The notes under the pieces were generated by a model. The model searched no databases, had not been told where the DNA came from, and saw nothing but the letters and a program-made list of their open reading frames with translations. DNA of 64,000 nt from Thalassotalea mangrovi (lineage in GTDB: Bacteria; Pseudomonadota; Gammaproteobacteria; Enterobacterales; Alteromonadaceae), in NCBI RefSeq assembly GCF_005116735.1, contig NZ_SWDB01000030.1, forward strand, positions 1 through 64,000, read 5' to 3'. Positions 35,490 to 45,262 of the stretch are shown here, piece after piece. The position numbers and the translations under genes were made by a program. Each line of letters opens with the position of its first letter. The stretch's first letter is position 1.

Positions 35490-35750
35490 AAGGGTTACGA
35501 GTACGCTGACAAATCAGCTCTTGGTTGCCTATAGGGATATAGGTATATCGACAGCGTCTGGAACTGGCTGTTGATTCGTAAAATATGAAATTTTACTCCG
35601 GGAATTTTTTACTCGGAACAATCTGCGATTGTGGGTGCAGAATTTCAGTTCCAGACAAATTCTGCATACCAACATCCTTGTAAGCAACTCGGAATGAATC
35701 TTTGATTCATGTACTCGGAGCGCTATTTATATTAGCGCGTACTCGTAACC
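35490..35750. repeat. Family B palindrome array (island 4)
   Basis: Short hairpins separated by TACTCGGA-like spacers: GCTGAC-region near 35504, AATTTTT/ACTCGG at 35600-35616, AATC / GATT near 35620-35630, ATGAATC-TTT-GATTCAT at 35694-35710, and GCGCTA / TAGCGC at 35720-35738. The flanking spacers GTACTCGGA (35711-35719) and GTACTCG (35739-35745) are constant. The bases 35383-35489 hold nothing I recognise. Confidence 0.75.
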
Positions 35751-35788
35751 AGGTTTTAAAATTCGCGATTAGCTTTTTTAAAACCGCC
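35751..35788 (-). terminator. Hairpin after the DUF6702 gene
   Basis: GGTTTTAAA (35753-35761) pairs perfectly with TTTAAAACC (35777-35785), directly following the minus-strand stop codon. It has a 15-base loop and lacks a long T-run. Confidence 0.6.
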
Positions 35789-36337
35789 TTAAAAATTGAC
35801 TGGAAGCTTCAACCACTCATCATCTTTATTAATGCGAACCGCTTTGGTTTTGCCGTTGCGTTCCACATTGACCTGATTGATTTGTCCCGGCCAGATTTCC
35901 TGCAATGCCTGCATCTGAATGAACAGAGCGGTCAGGTTTTCCGGTTGCGGGATTTCCTGGTAGACCCAGAAAAACTTACCTTCTACTTCATAGCCAACGC
36001 TACCGAGCTCAAGTAAGGCTTTATCCTGGTTCAATAAGCGAAACTTGTGCTGTATGTATTCAGCGAATTTTTGCTGGGTTACCGGGTCCGAGATAATATC
36101 GGCCTTGCCACTAAACAAGTGACTTAAAGCATGTTCGGTATCGTGAATATAAAACCGATGGGCAACCTCAAGATTACCAGTGCGATCGTTGAATAATACT
36201 GTGCTGTACGCTTCTTTTTGCTGGTGGGCATTTACCGATAACGGAGTCAGCACAATCAGGGCAATGGCAAGCAAAGAACACCAAAAGGTGCTCTTTGCTG
36301 GTTGCGTATTGATAGTAAATCTAGTCAAAACATTCAT
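35789..36337 (-). CDS. DUF6702 exported protein
   Basis: This 182-aa protein has an N-terminal signal (hydrophobic 20-36, ending VNAHQ). Its body has KEAYSTVLFNDRTGNLEVAHRFYIHDTEHAL, which matches the DUF6702 family commonly encoded beside M1 aminopeptidases. It is likely periplasmic. The start overlaps the stop of the M1 peptidase by one base, so the two are translationally coupled and probably act together. Its molecular role is unknown. Confidence 0.75.
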   Translation of the reverse strand: MNVLTRFTINTQPAKSTFWCSLLAIALIVLTPLSVNAHQQKEAYSTVLFNDRTGNLEVAHRFYIHDTEHALSHLFSGKADIISDPVTQQKFAEYIQHKFRLLNQDKALLELGSVGYEVEGKFFWVYQEIPQPENLTALFIQMQALQEIWPGQINQVNVERNGKTKAVRINKDDEWLKLPVNF

Positions 36338-38793
36338 TACTTTTTATACGGCTTTTGTTCCACTTCTTTTAACTCTGTTTTTGAGTCATGCATGATATCG
36401 CGGGTAACGCCTTTGGCGGAAGATTTCTTCTTAAAGGCTTCAACACGAGAGTCGATGATCTTGCGTGGGAAGTGGTTGTTGTGATTGTTAACATCAGCCG
36501 TTTCCCAGTTCGGGTCAACGGTAATTGATGCTAACTCTTTATCCTTCTCGGTAACAATCAGCTTGCTGACCTTCTTCGGAGAACGGCGCCAGATTTCCGC
36601 AGGAATGTGCAGCATTTCGACACTGCCATCGACAAAGGTCATTTCCAGCAGGATTGGCATTACCAGGCCACCCAGGTTGGAGAAGTTAATCACATAATAG
36701 TTTTTATCTTCCTCTACCGCACGCTCAAGCGCTTTGCGCTCCCACGGCAGCAAGTCGGCCATAAATTTGTTATAGGTATTACGCTCTTTGTTGGTAACCG
36801 TAAAGATATCGTTTTCGTCGTAAAAATCGCTGACGTCCGGGTTTAACTCAACCCACAGTTTTTTACCTTCGGCCTTATTGCGCTCAACAAAATAAGAGCT
36901 TGGTTTTTCCGCTTCTTCCTGGCGACGACGCTCAAAATCGATATCCGGATTCTTGGTATCCAGACGAAGTTTGTGAACACTGTCTACGGCGATATCAACG
37001 TGATCTGTGGTGTAGAACCAGCCATGCCAGAACCAGTCAAGGTCCATGCCAGACGCTTCTTCCATAGTACGGAAAAAGTCAGAAGGCGTTGGACGTTTGT
37101 TTTTCCATCGAACCGCATATTCTTTAAACGCAAAGTCAAACAGTTCACGGCCCATAATCACTTCACGTAAGATATTTAATGCTGCAGCAGGTTTGGTGTA
37201 GGCGTTAGGTCCTAAACGCAAGACGCTGTCAGACTGGGTCATTACCGGCACCTGGACGTCGGATTTCATGTAATCAACGATATCGCGAGGCTCAACACCC
37301 CATGGAATATCTGGATCCCATTCACGACCGGCAACGCCGTCTAAGAAGCTGTTCAGGCCTTCGTCCATCCAGGTCCATTGACGCTCATCTGAGTTAACGA
37401 TCATCGGGAAGTAGTTGTGACCCACTTCATGGATAACAACACCAATCAAAAAGCGTTTTTCCGCCAAAGTATAAGTACGGGAACCGTCTTCATGCCATTT
37501 AGTACGTGGACCGTTAAAGCTGATCATCGGGTATTCCATGCCACCGACCGGGCCATTAACCGAGATTGCCGTTGGATAAGGGTAATCGAAGGTGTAACGC
37601 GAGTAGACGTCCATGGTGTGGATAACGGATTCTGTGGAATACTTCTTCCATAAATCGCCACCTTCTTTCGGGAAGAAAGACATTGCCATCACGTGTGGCA
37701 TTTCTTTACCGCCCTGAGCATATCCTTTGGCATCCCACATGAATTTACGCGAAGAGGCCCAGGCAAAATCGCGAACGTTTTTCGCAGTAAAGTGCCAGGT
37801 TTTGCTCTTGTTAGTGCCTTCTTTTTCGTTTTCCAACGCTTCTTCAGCGGTAACAACGAATACCGGGCGCTTGGCATCTTTTGCCTGTTCCAGGCGCTGG
37901 CGCTGAGTTTTGGTTAATACTTTTTTCGGGTTTTGTAATACCCCGGTCGAGGCAACAATGTGATCCGCAGGTACGGTCATTTTTACATCATAGTTACCGA
38001 ATTCCAGGGTGAATTCACCACGACCTAAAAACTCTTTATTGTGCCAGGCTTCGTAATCAGAAAACGCGGCAAGGCGAGGGAACCACTGCGCCAGAAGGAA
38101 GATGTCGTTACCACCTTCACGAGCATCATCCGGGAAGTGCTCATAACCCGCGCGTGCAGAAACGGCATTTTCTTCAAGAATATTGAAAGCAAAGTTCAGG
38201 TTGAACTCGAAAGTTTCGCCGCTTTCTAATGGCTCTGGTAAGTCAATACGAGCCTGTGCACCGGTAATGGTGATTTTTAAAGGATTGCCATCTTCATCAG
38301 TAACATTGGTAATGTCATAACCAATGTCGTTATCGGCATAATACTGCTGACGACGTAATTCGCCCAGGCTGATTTGTGCCGGGTTACCATCTTTCGCCAA
38401 TGAAGTGCTTGGACCGCGACGGCCGATACCACCAAAGTCACCACTGCGCTCAGCAATGGAATCTGGCTTAAAGCGGTTCTGCTCAAGTTGCAGCCACAAA
38501 TACTTTAATTTGTATGGCGAGTTATTGTGATAAGTGACCGATTGCTTAGCGGTCAGGCGGCGCTGGTTTTCATCCAGTTGCACATTGATTTTGTAATCAA
38601 CCTGCTGTTGCCAGTATTCCTTGCCAGGTTCGCCGGCAGCATTACGATAGTCATTAGGAGTTGGAAGAATTTCTTCTAACTGGCGAAACTTGTCTTCAAA
38701 ATCGCCTTTGGTTTGCTTAACTGCTGACGCCTGTACTGACGTAGACAGCATTAAAGCAAGCCAACTGGCTGATATTAAAGCTTTAATATTCAT
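36337..38793 (-). CDS. Exported M1-family metallopeptidase
   Basis: This zinc aminopeptidase-type protein has 818 aa. The catalytic motif is HEVGH at 455-459, with the third ligand E478 in WMDEGLNSF (HExxH-x18-E). A signal peptide covers residues 1 to about 21 (TSVQASA). An exopeptidase-like GGMEYPMISF segment lies before the zinc site, as in M1 enzymes with the GxMEN-type motif; here it is GGMEYP. I chose MNIKALIS because GGAAGG precedes it and a signal peptide follows. The open frame extends 28 codons further but without signal-like sequence. Probably periplasmic peptide degradation. It is coupled to the DUF6702 gene. Confidence 0.9.
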   Translation of the reverse strand: MNIKALISASWLALMLSTSVQASAVKQTKGDFEDKFRQLEEILPTPNDYRNAAGEPGKEYWQQQVDYKINVQLDENQRRLTAKQSVTYHNNSPYKLKYLWLQLEQNRFKPDSIAERSGDFGGIGRRGPSTSLAKDGNPAQISLGELRRQQYYADNDIGYDITNVTDEDGNPLKITITGAQARIDLPEPLESGETFEFNLNFAFNILEENAVSARAGYEHFPDDAREGGNDIFLLAQWFPRLAAFSDYEAWHNKEFLGRGEFTLEFGNYDVKMTVPADHIVASTGVLQNPKKVLTKTQRQRLEQAKDAKRPVFVVTAEEALENEKEGTNKSKTWHFTAKNVRDFAWASSRKFMWDAKGYAQGGKEMPHVMAMSFFPKEGGDLWKKYSTESVIHTMDVYSRYTFDYPYPTAISVNGPVGGMEYPMISFNGPRTKWHEDGSRTYTLAEKRFLIGVVIHEVGHNYFPMIVNSDERQWTWMDEGLNSFLDGVAGREWDPDIPWGVEPRDIVDYMKSDVQVPVMTQSDSVLRLGPNAYTKPAAALNILREVIMGRELFDFAFKEYAVRWKNKRPTPSDFFRTMEEASGMDLDWFWHGWFYTTDHVDIAVDSVHKLRLDTKNPDIDFERRRQEEAEKPSSYFVERNKAEGKKLWVELNPDVSDFYDENDIFTVTNKERNTYNKFMADLLPWERKALERAVEEDKNYYVINFSNLGGLVMPILLEMTFVDGSVEMLHIPAEIWRRSPKKVSKLIVTEKDKELASITVDPNWETADVNNHNNHFPRKIIDSRVEAFKKKSSAKGVTRDIMHDSKTELKEVEQKPYKK

Positions 38794-38899
38794 GAGCCTT
38801 CCAGAATTAAGTGTGTTGAAAAATGCGTATATAGTTTTTGTTGTCATGAGGCCGACCGGGGATGGCCGCAGCCCCATTTATGGCAGGCTATGTTAGCGG

Positions 38900-39544
38900 A
38901 TCCGGGCTTTGAGAACAACAAATCACGGAAAGTTACAGTTCGGACACAAACCCGGACTTCTCTTGGACGTCAGGGATTGTGTCCGAAAGGTGGAAGAGGG
39001 AGGTGGGAGACGATAGCACGCTGCAAATCTAGCACACGTCGTTCCGAGCACGTTGCACTCCTAGCACACGATTGAAAATCGTTCCTAGCATGCAATCAAA
39101 GATTGCTCCTAGCAAAAAGTTTAAGAGCAAGATCCCGGTCGACACCGGGATGACAGCGAGAACATTTTCTCCACCTGAAAAGGGTGAACGCCGGAACCTT
39201 TTTCTTTCAACATCGAAGATTAACCATTCAACAGTAACATGGTGTAGGCAACGCTGCTTAACCTTAAATTCGTCATTTCCTGCCACGACAGGAAATCTCT
39301 ACCTAAAGTGCAAAAGCGAGCTCCCCGCGTACGCGAGGATGACGAAATAAAAGGTCTTAACCGTAAGCAGCAGTTGTGGTGGAAGAGGGAGGTGGAAGGT
39401 GGAAGTGACAGAACTTCATAACCTTTCCACCTTTCGAGGACATCAGGACACAGAACTCCACCCTGCGAGGAGTTTAAGACGCAGCAATCCACCCGGCAAG
39501 GATTTCAGACGTAGCCCTCCACCTCGCGAAGACGACGAGCTTGA
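38900..39544. repeat. Intergenic palindrome island 5
   Basis: Modules, mostly in reverse orientation: a family A array at 39029-39114 (ACGATT / AATCGT; GCAATC / GATTGC), a half R1 hairpin at 39126-39154 (CCCGGTC / ACCGGG), an R1 unit at 39272-39343 whose second stem is CCCCGCG / CGCGAGG, and purine-rich GTGGAAGAGGGAGGTGG phrases. It lies between two minus-strand genes, so it must also hold the M1 promoter (38794-38900). Confidence 0.8.
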
Positions 39545-39569
39545 GTCTTCGCGGCTAGCTTGCGAAGAC
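39545..39569. terminator. Hairpin containing the last codons of the GH13 gene
   Basis: GTCTTCGC (39545-39552) pairs perfectly with GCGAAGAC (39562-39569). The right arm is coding sequence of the GH13 gene (…V-F-A before S-stop) and the stop codon is in the loop. A further GCGAAGAC copy lies just outside, near 39527. Confidence 0.7.
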
Positions 39570-40883
39570 CGCGTACCCCCAGCCCTGAAACTCGAGATCT
39601 TCATCGAGTATTACATTGCTATTATCCGATGATATGAACAAGGATAACGGCGGCAAGTGGTTAAGGGGTTGTTGTAATTTCACTCGAATCGGTTGCGGCG
39701 TTAAGTTGGCAATAAAAACCACACAGTGGCGTTTGTTTTGCCGGTAAAAAGCGATCACTTTGTCACGCTGGTCATGCTTTATTTCATTCATGACGCCGCC
39801 AAAGCGGCCATTTTGCAGGGCGGGGTTTTGTGACTTTAATCGGATGAGTGCTTGCAGCCAGAGATGACGAGGGTGTTGTTCAATGTCATCCGGCCATTGA
39901 ATCGGATCTTTATCAAAAAATGCCAGCGACTGACTCGATGCCACTTCCTGGCCTGAATAAAGCAATGGCATGCCATCCATTAACAGGGTCATCGCAAGTA
40001 GGGTCTCTTCTGCCTCACCAAATCGTTGTTGAACACTGCCATCCCAGGCGTTTTTATCGTGATTGTCGAGAAAATTCATCCGCATAGCATTGTCTGGGAA
40101 GGCGTTGTTGTGCTTGGCAATATAACCACAAAGGTTTTCTGCATGGCGCTTTTGCTGGGCAATATCCTCCAGTAAGTCGTTTAATTGCCAGGCATAGGAC
40201 ATATTGAAAGCACTCTGGTGCAAATCTCGCTCTTCCCATTCGGCCAGCCAGAAGAACTTGTGCTCCGGGTCGAGTTCGGCTCGTGCCTGATGCCAGAAAT
40301 TTAATGGCACGAATCCGGCGACGTCACAGCGAAAACCATCAATTTGATAGGTTTGCAGATAATGCCGCATCGCATTAATCATGTAATGTCGTAATTCAGA
40401 TTGCTGAAAATCAAACTCGATAATATCGTCCCAATCAAACCAGGTGGTCGAGCGAAAAGTGCCATCATCCGTTTTTTTATACCAATGCGGATGAGTCTGG
40501 GTTAAAGCATTATCCCAGGCACTGTGGTTGGCCACCCAGTCGATAATCACATACATGTCGAGGCTATGAATATCATCGATGAGTTGTTTAAAATCCTGAT
40601 CAGTCCCTAACTCAGGATTAATTTTCATATGATCGGTAATCGCATAGGGGCTTCCCAACTCCCCTTTCCGGTGTAACTGACCAATCGGGTGCACAGGCAT
40701 CAACCAGAGGATTTTTACCCCCAGTTTCTTTAATCTGGGTAAGTGCTCACTAAAGGCTTCGAATGTGCCCTCTTTGGTGTACTGGCGAATGTTGACTTCG
40801 TAGATGCTGGCATTGATACACCAACTTGGATGTTTTAGCTTTACGTAATCTTCGAGCGGATAGTAATACTTACCTTGATTCAT
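39555..40883 (-). CDS. GH13 alpha-amylase-family glycosidase
   Basis: This cytosolic 442-aa enzyme of glycoside hydrolase family 13 has the conserved regions DWVANH at 115-120, GFRCDVAG with nucleophile D187, AEWEE with acid/base E215, and FLDNHD with D276. A C-terminal beta domain follows. It lacks a signal peptide. It probably cleaves or transfers alpha-glucans or oligosaccharides; the exact specificity cannot be read. I start at MNQGKYYYPL. A TTG 15 codons upstream is an alternative with a weak ribosome binding site. It is a single gene, divergent from the GNAT gene across island 6, and its end forms a hairpin with island 5. Confidence 0.88.
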   Translation of the reverse strand: MNQGKYYYPLEDYVKLKHPSWCINASIYEVNIRQYTKEGTFEAFSEHLPRLKKLGVKILWLMPVHPIGQLHRKGELGSPYAITDHMKINPELGTDQDFKQLIDDIHSLDMYVIIDWVANHSAWDNALTQTHPHWYKKTDDGTFRSTTWFDWDDIIEFDFQQSELRHYMINAMRHYLQTYQIDGFRCDVAGFVPLNFWHQARAELDPEHKFFWLAEWEERDLHQSAFNMSYAWQLNDLLEDIAQQKRHAENLCGYIAKHNNAFPDNAMRMNFLDNHDKNAWDGSVQQRFGEAEETLLAMTLLMDGMPLLYSGQEVASSQSLAFFDKDPIQWPDDIEQHPRHLWLQALIRLKSQNPALQNGRFGGVMNEIKHDQRDKVIAFYRQNKRHCVVFIANLTPQPIRVKLQQPLNHLPPLSLFISSDNSNVILDEDLEFQGWGYAVFAS

Positions 40884-40929
40884 AAACGACCAGTGAACAA
40901 AAAGACGGCTTTCGTTAACTTTGCGCAAA

Positions 40930-41510
40930 ATTAACCTAAATTACAAGGGAGCGAAAAGCATACTTCGCTCCAGCACCTTACATTCCTAGCACGCTATCGC
41001 TCCTGGCACACGATGAATCGTTCCTAGCATGCAATCGAAGATTACGCCTAGAAAAGAGCAAGAGTTATGGTGGAAGTGGGAGGTGGAAGTTCCCTCTGTT
41101 AGAGCTTAAAAGCCGAGATCCCGGCCGTCGCAGGGATGACCGCGAGAGCATTTTCTCCACCCGAAAAAGGGGGCGGCGGAGCCCTTTTCTTCCACCATCG
41201 TAGATTACCTCATCGAACAGTGGCGAATCGTACGACTTCGCCACTAAACCTATTGGGGCGTCATTTCCTGCCACGACAGGAAATCTAAAACTAACCCCAA
41301 AAACGAGATCCCGGCCGTCGCCGGGATGACACCTGAAACTTAAATTAGGGCACTTCGTTGTCACCGCGTCAGCTGTCACCCGGAAACCTGACAACGAGAA
41401 GGTTTTCTCACCGACGCAGTCTCCCTCCATAACAGTTGCGATGCGCTAGCATCGCAACTTAGCCCTTTACTTTCTCCTGTGTTTCCCGCACCTTAATAAT
41501 CACCTTTAAC
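40930..41510. repeat. Intergenic palindrome island 6
   Basis: Modules in reverse orientation: a family A array at 40984-41051, purine-rich GGTGGAAGTGGGAGGTGG (41070-41090), a half R1 hairpin near 41116-41140, R7 AGTGGCGAA / TTCGCCACT at 41219-41245, an R1 unit at 41260-41330, and R7 AGTTGCGATGC / GCATCGCAACT at 41434-41459. It separates two divergent genes, so both promoters must lie in or beside repeats. Confidence 0.82.
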
Positions 41511-41519
41511 TATATAACT

Positions 41520-42056
41520 TTGATTGCCGTGTACCCACTGTATACCAAACGCCTGGTAATCCGCCCCCTGACTGAACATGAAGCGCCGTTCATTTTAAAG
41601 CTGTTAAATGATCCGGGGTTTCTACAGTTTATTGGCGATAAACAAGTTCGAAACTTAGAACAGGCGAGGGAGTATATTCGCACCGGGCCGATGCAAAGCT
41701 TTCTGGAACATGGTTTCGCCCTGCATCTGGTGTCGCTCAGAGCAGAAAACCACGGAGAAGGGGAGCCTATCGGCATTTGTGGCTTGTTACAACGAGATTT
41801 CCTACCTGCTCCAGATTTAGGCTTTGCTTTTTTACAGGAGTTTACCGGCCAGGGATTTGGGTTTGAGGCGACAAGACAGGTATTGGCTGAAGAGTTTACT
41901 TACAAAGGGTTAACTAAAATTATGGCCATTACCGCACCAGACAACGAAGCTTCGCGAGCACTTCTTGAAAAACTGAATTTTATATACACAGAGTCTAGAA
42001 ACTTCCCCCAGTTAGGCGGGGAATCGGCTATTTATCACTTACATAAAGCAGGCTGA
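41520..42056 (+). CDS. GNAT-family N-acetyltransferase (RimJ/RimL-like)
   Basis: This 178-aa acetyltransferase fold protein has TKRLVIRPLTEHEAPFILKLLNDPGFLQFIGD at the N-terminus, acetyl-CoA-binding GFAFLQEFTGQGFGFEATRQVL near 100-121 and the C-terminal NEASRALLEKLNFIYTESRN. It resembles RimJ/RimL-type protein acetyltransferases, but the substrate is unknown. The start is uncertain: TTG at 41520 or GTG at 41529, neither with a good ribosome binding site. The TGA stop sits in the perfect palindrome GCTGATACATCAGC (42052-42065). The gap 42066-42427 is AT-rich with nothing else I recognise. Confidence 0.82.
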   Translation: MIAVYPLYTKRLVIRPLTEHEAPFILKLLNDPGFLQFIGDKQVRNLEQAREYIRTGPMQSFLEHGFALHLVSLRAENHGEGEPIGICGLLQRDFLPAPDLGFAFLQEFTGQGFGFEATRQVLAEEFTYKGLTKIMAITAPDNEASRALLEKLNFIYTESRNFPQLGGESAIYHLHKAG

Positions 42057-42427
42057 TACATCAGCAATAGAAATTATTCTGGCTCAACATGTTCATTTCT
42101 GAGGCAGATTTTCTAACCGAAAAGCTCAACCTCAATTCCATATCTCCATTCATATTCGCTAAAACATTCCAAACGCCCTAACTCATTTAATTAGCTAGAT
42201 ATTTTTGAGTTATTCCTGAGTTGCAAAAAATAAAATTAGCATTTTCATAAACTTAAGCTAGCTTTAAAAATGTACACCATCTGTTCTGCCTGATAACAAC
42301 AAAAACAACTGGCTGTTTTGGGGTCTGCATTACAGCAATTTCAAAGTAGCGACTAGACTTTTGTAGCAGCAAAACGGAGTTTGGAAAAATTACTGAAAAG
42401 TAACTTTTATATGGAAGGGATCTAGTT

Positions 42428-43387
42428 ATGGAATCGAGTAATGCGAGGAGTCGTATGCTTCTTGTCGCTTTCGATGAGGACATGTCTGCTATGGTAATTA
42501 GAGAATTACCAAACTTTTTTGATTTCATTTTATTGCGCTCAATGGATGAGCTTGAATCATTTAAGCAAAAACAAGACCCACCGCACCCAAAGTCCGGCCT
42601 ACAGGCATTAAATGCCAGGGCAGGAACCGAGGTTGTTGTTTACGCATTAGCGTATGGTTCCAAGGAGCATTTTAATAATTTACAACAACTTCGAAGCATA
42701 TTTCCTGAGTCGCTGATTTACTTATTCTGTCAAAATGTCTCGATACCGCTTCTGAGAGTGGCTTTACGCCATAAAATCGAAGAGGTATTTATGCTGCCTT
42801 TCGGTGAGGGTGATAAAAGGAATTTGTTCAACTCCCTGGATAAAAATCGAATTCTACCGGCGGAACTTATGTCGCTGCACCGCAAAGAGCAGGATGGCGG
42901 AGTTCGCTCATTAGACTCGCACAAATTCCAACCCATCGTGGAGTTACTGGACAATATCGAGAAAGGGTTTAAAAAAGGAACGTCAATCCAGGACTTTTCT
43001 AGCGACATACCATTGAGTATTTCCAGGCTTTGCCACATGTTTAAAGAGCTCACCGGCCAGACATGCAGCCAGTATTTAATCTGTCGCAAGCTGGAAGAAT
43101 CGGAACGTTTACTGGCTGAAACCAACACCCCGGTAACGTCCATTGCTTACCATCTCGGATTTGCCAACCCTTCGCATTTTAGTCGCGCCTTTAAAGAACA
43201 TTTGGGACTGACTCCCAAGGCTTTTAGCGATGGAGACAATGAGATCAGATGCAGTTCAGCCTATAGTCATTATCAAAAGTTTCGTCTAGAACATTTTCCC
43301 GCGCTCGATCCTGAGAAAAAGGTTGGCTCAGAGTCGAAAGTGGAGGGTGGATATGACAGGACATCAGTGGCTCTGGGTTTCAGATAA
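42428..43387 (+). CDS. AraC-family regulator with receiver-like N-terminus
   Basis: This 319-aa protein has a C-terminal AraC/XylS double helix-turn-helix at about 187-266 (IQDFSSDIPLSISRLCHMFKELTG; VTSIAYHLGFANPSHFSRAFKEHLGLTPKAF). The N-terminal 140 residues alternate strands and helices like a response-regulator receiver. The position expected for the phospho-Asp (VVVYAL, about 69-74) has no Asp, so it may be a pseudo-receiver. GGAAGGGATCTAGTT precedes the ATG. It lies upstream of the L,D-transpeptidase and the Tad locus, which makes it a candidate regulator of them, but this is only proximity. Confidence 0.82.
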   Translation: MESSNARSRMLLVAFDEDMSAMVIRELPNFFDFILLRSMDELESFKQKQDPPHPKSGLQALNARAGTEVVVYALAYGSKEHFNNLQQLRSIFPESLIYLFCQNVSIPLLRVALRHKIEEVFMLPFGEGDKRNLFNSLDKNRILPAELMSLHRKEQDGGVRSLDSHKFQPIVELLDNIEKGFKKGTSIQDFSSDIPLSISRLCHMFKELTGQTCSQYLICRKLEESERLLAETNTPVTSIAYHLGFANPSHFSRAFKEHLGLTPKAFSDGDNEIRCSSAYSHYQKFRLEHFPALDPEKKVGSESKVEGGYDRTSVALGFR

Positions 43388-43408
43388 TCGATTTTTGGAT
43401 GTGAAACC

Positions 43409-45262
43409 ATGCCAGGCAATCAAAAAAACGGCGAATTCATTATGAAGTTAGTTTGCGCAGAAAAAATCGCGTGTTTTTACGAATTAACGTTAAACTTTTT
43501 CAAAAAATCGTTATTTGCTTTGACCCTCGCCTGTAGTTTTCAGATTTATGCTTTTGAAGAAAATAACCAGACAGCAGGCGAAGATCAATCAACGTTAACC
43601 CCCCCCATTGTTGGCATTACCTTAACTCGTGCTCTTGAACAACAAACAGAGCACAAAACCGCTGGCGTAGCGAAATTACCACTAGATAACGGTAAAATTG
43701 AACTCACTGATAGACATAGTGAATCCTTATTCAGCGCCGGTATTCCAGTCGAACAACATCTTGGTTTGTTACTGGTGCAGGCTGAACAACAAACCCAGGA
43801 TGAATTGCTATATCGATACCAGTTATTGAAAGAACACGGCAATATTGCATGGATATGGTTTGAAGATGGTGAACTGAGCGCATCTGGGCGGATGATGCGT
43901 GAATTAAGCTCAGATTTAGGCTTATTACCTTTCAATCCTCAGGGGCACATGCTGGCGACGCCGCAAGCGATTGATCTGGCATTGACTGCAAGTCTTATGT
44001 CGATCTTAACCTATCGCAGTAATCAAGGTGAACTGGATATTGAACAGTTAGATGCGATTGCCAGCACACTAATCGGTTTAGATGATCGACAGAGCCTGGA
44101 CTCTTTGTTAATTCCCGCTTATCGGCAGGTTTCGCTGTTGCGAACGGCCATTAACGATTACCAACAGCTGTCGCGGAAGCCGTGGCCAAACCTTAAGTTG
44201 GATTTTGAACCTAAACTTGGGCAGCAGCACCTGGAAATCTATAAATTAAGAGAAATCTTGACCGCCCTCGGCGATCTGCCGCGCCGCTATCAAACCCAGA
44301 ATCGCCAGGATATTTTTGATGCGGTGGCAACCAAAGCGATTGAGCGATTTCAACAGCGACATGGTTTAGTGGTGGATGGCCGGGTCGGTAAAAAAACACT
44401 TGCCGCTCTCAAGATAACCGCGTCGCAACGGCTTCATATGTTGCAGGCGAATCTTTGGCGCTGGCTAAAATTTCCAACCCAGGCCCCTGAAGATTATCTA
44501 TTGGTTAATATTCCTCATTATCGCTTGCACCTGGTTGAAAATAGTGAGCCGAAACTGGAAATGCGGGTCATTGTTGGCGATACCGACAATCAAACCCCGG
44601 AAATGATCTCTACGATTTCGGGGCTGACCTTGAACCCGACCTGGACACCGCCGCCTAAAATCATAAAGAACGAACTACTACCGGCCTATGAAGAAGATTA
44701 CCTTTATCTTTCTCGCAAGAAATTTCGCCTGGTTCAAGGCTACTGGCGCTATACCGATGTTCGCGAAATTGATGCGCCGCAAATGGATATACAAGCCTGG
44801 TTAGAAACCCATCGCCTGGTGCAAATGCCAGGGAAAACCAATCCACTGGGCGCATTTCGCTTTAATATTCCAAATAATCAAGCCATCTATTTACATGATA
44901 CGCCTGCCAAGCATTTATTCAGAAGAAACTCCCGAGCCTTAAGCCATGGCTGTGTGCGCGTGGAGCAGCCAGATTTACTGGCCAATTACCTGCTACCTCG
45001 GGCAAGAAATTCTTATAAATTTGAAAACGAGTTGGATGAATTAATATCCAGCGGTGAAACCCGAACCATAAATATGAAGCAACCACTGCCGGTCTTTATT
45101 GCCTATCATACCGCCTGGTTTAATGAATCCGGTGAACTGCATTTTTTTGATGATGTCTATCGTCGCGATAGATTACCGGACGTGCGAAACGAATTAGCGA
45201 TTGAATTACTCCTGCCTGAAAACCCGATAAGTGTAATTGCGGATATTTCGGTTTCCCCTTAA
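43409..45262 (+). CDS. L,D-transpeptidase, YcbB/LdtD-like
   Basis: The 617-aa envelope enzyme resembles E. coli LdtD (YcbB), which makes 3-3 crosslinks in peptidoglycan. A hydrophobic export segment lies near 33-50 (SLFALTLACSFQIYA). There is a peptidoglycan-binding domain (IERFQQRHGLVVDGRVGKKTLAAL, about 312-335) and a YkuD catalytic domain with the SHGCVRV motif, nucleophile C515. A long N-terminal region precedes them. The start at 43409 has a weak GGA; a second ATG at 43442 would give MKLVCAEK and a more normal signal. It starts 21 bases after the AraC-type gene, so the two may be co-transcribed. Confidence 0.88.
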   Translation: MPGNQKNGEFIMKLVCAEKIACFYELTLNFFKKSLFALTLACSFQIYAFEENNQTAGEDQSTLTPPIVGITLTRALEQQTEHKTAGVAKLPLDNGKIELTDRHSESLFSAGIPVEQHLGLLLVQAEQQTQDELLYRYQLLKEHGNIAWIWFEDGELSASGRMMRELSSDLGLLPFNPQGHMLATPQAIDLALTASLMSILTYRSNQGELDIEQLDAIASTLIGLDDRQSLDSLLIPAYRQVSLLRTAINDYQQLSRKPWPNLKLDFEPKLGQQHLEIYKLREILTALGDLPRRYQTQNRQDIFDAVATKAIERFQQRHGLVVDGRVGKKTLAALKITASQRLHMLQANLWRWLKFPTQAPEDYLLVNIPHYRLHLVENSEPKLEMRVIVGDTDNQTPEMISTISGLTLNPTWTPPPKIIKNELLPAYEEDYLYLSRKKFRLVQGYWRYTDVREIDAPQMDIQAWLETHRLVQMPGKTNPLGAFRFNIPNNQAIYLHDTPAKHLFRRNSRALSHGCVRVEQPDLLANYLLPRARNSYKFENELDELISSGETRTINMKQPLPVFIAYHTAWFNESGELHFFDDVYRRDRLPDVRNELAIELLLPENPISVIADISVSP

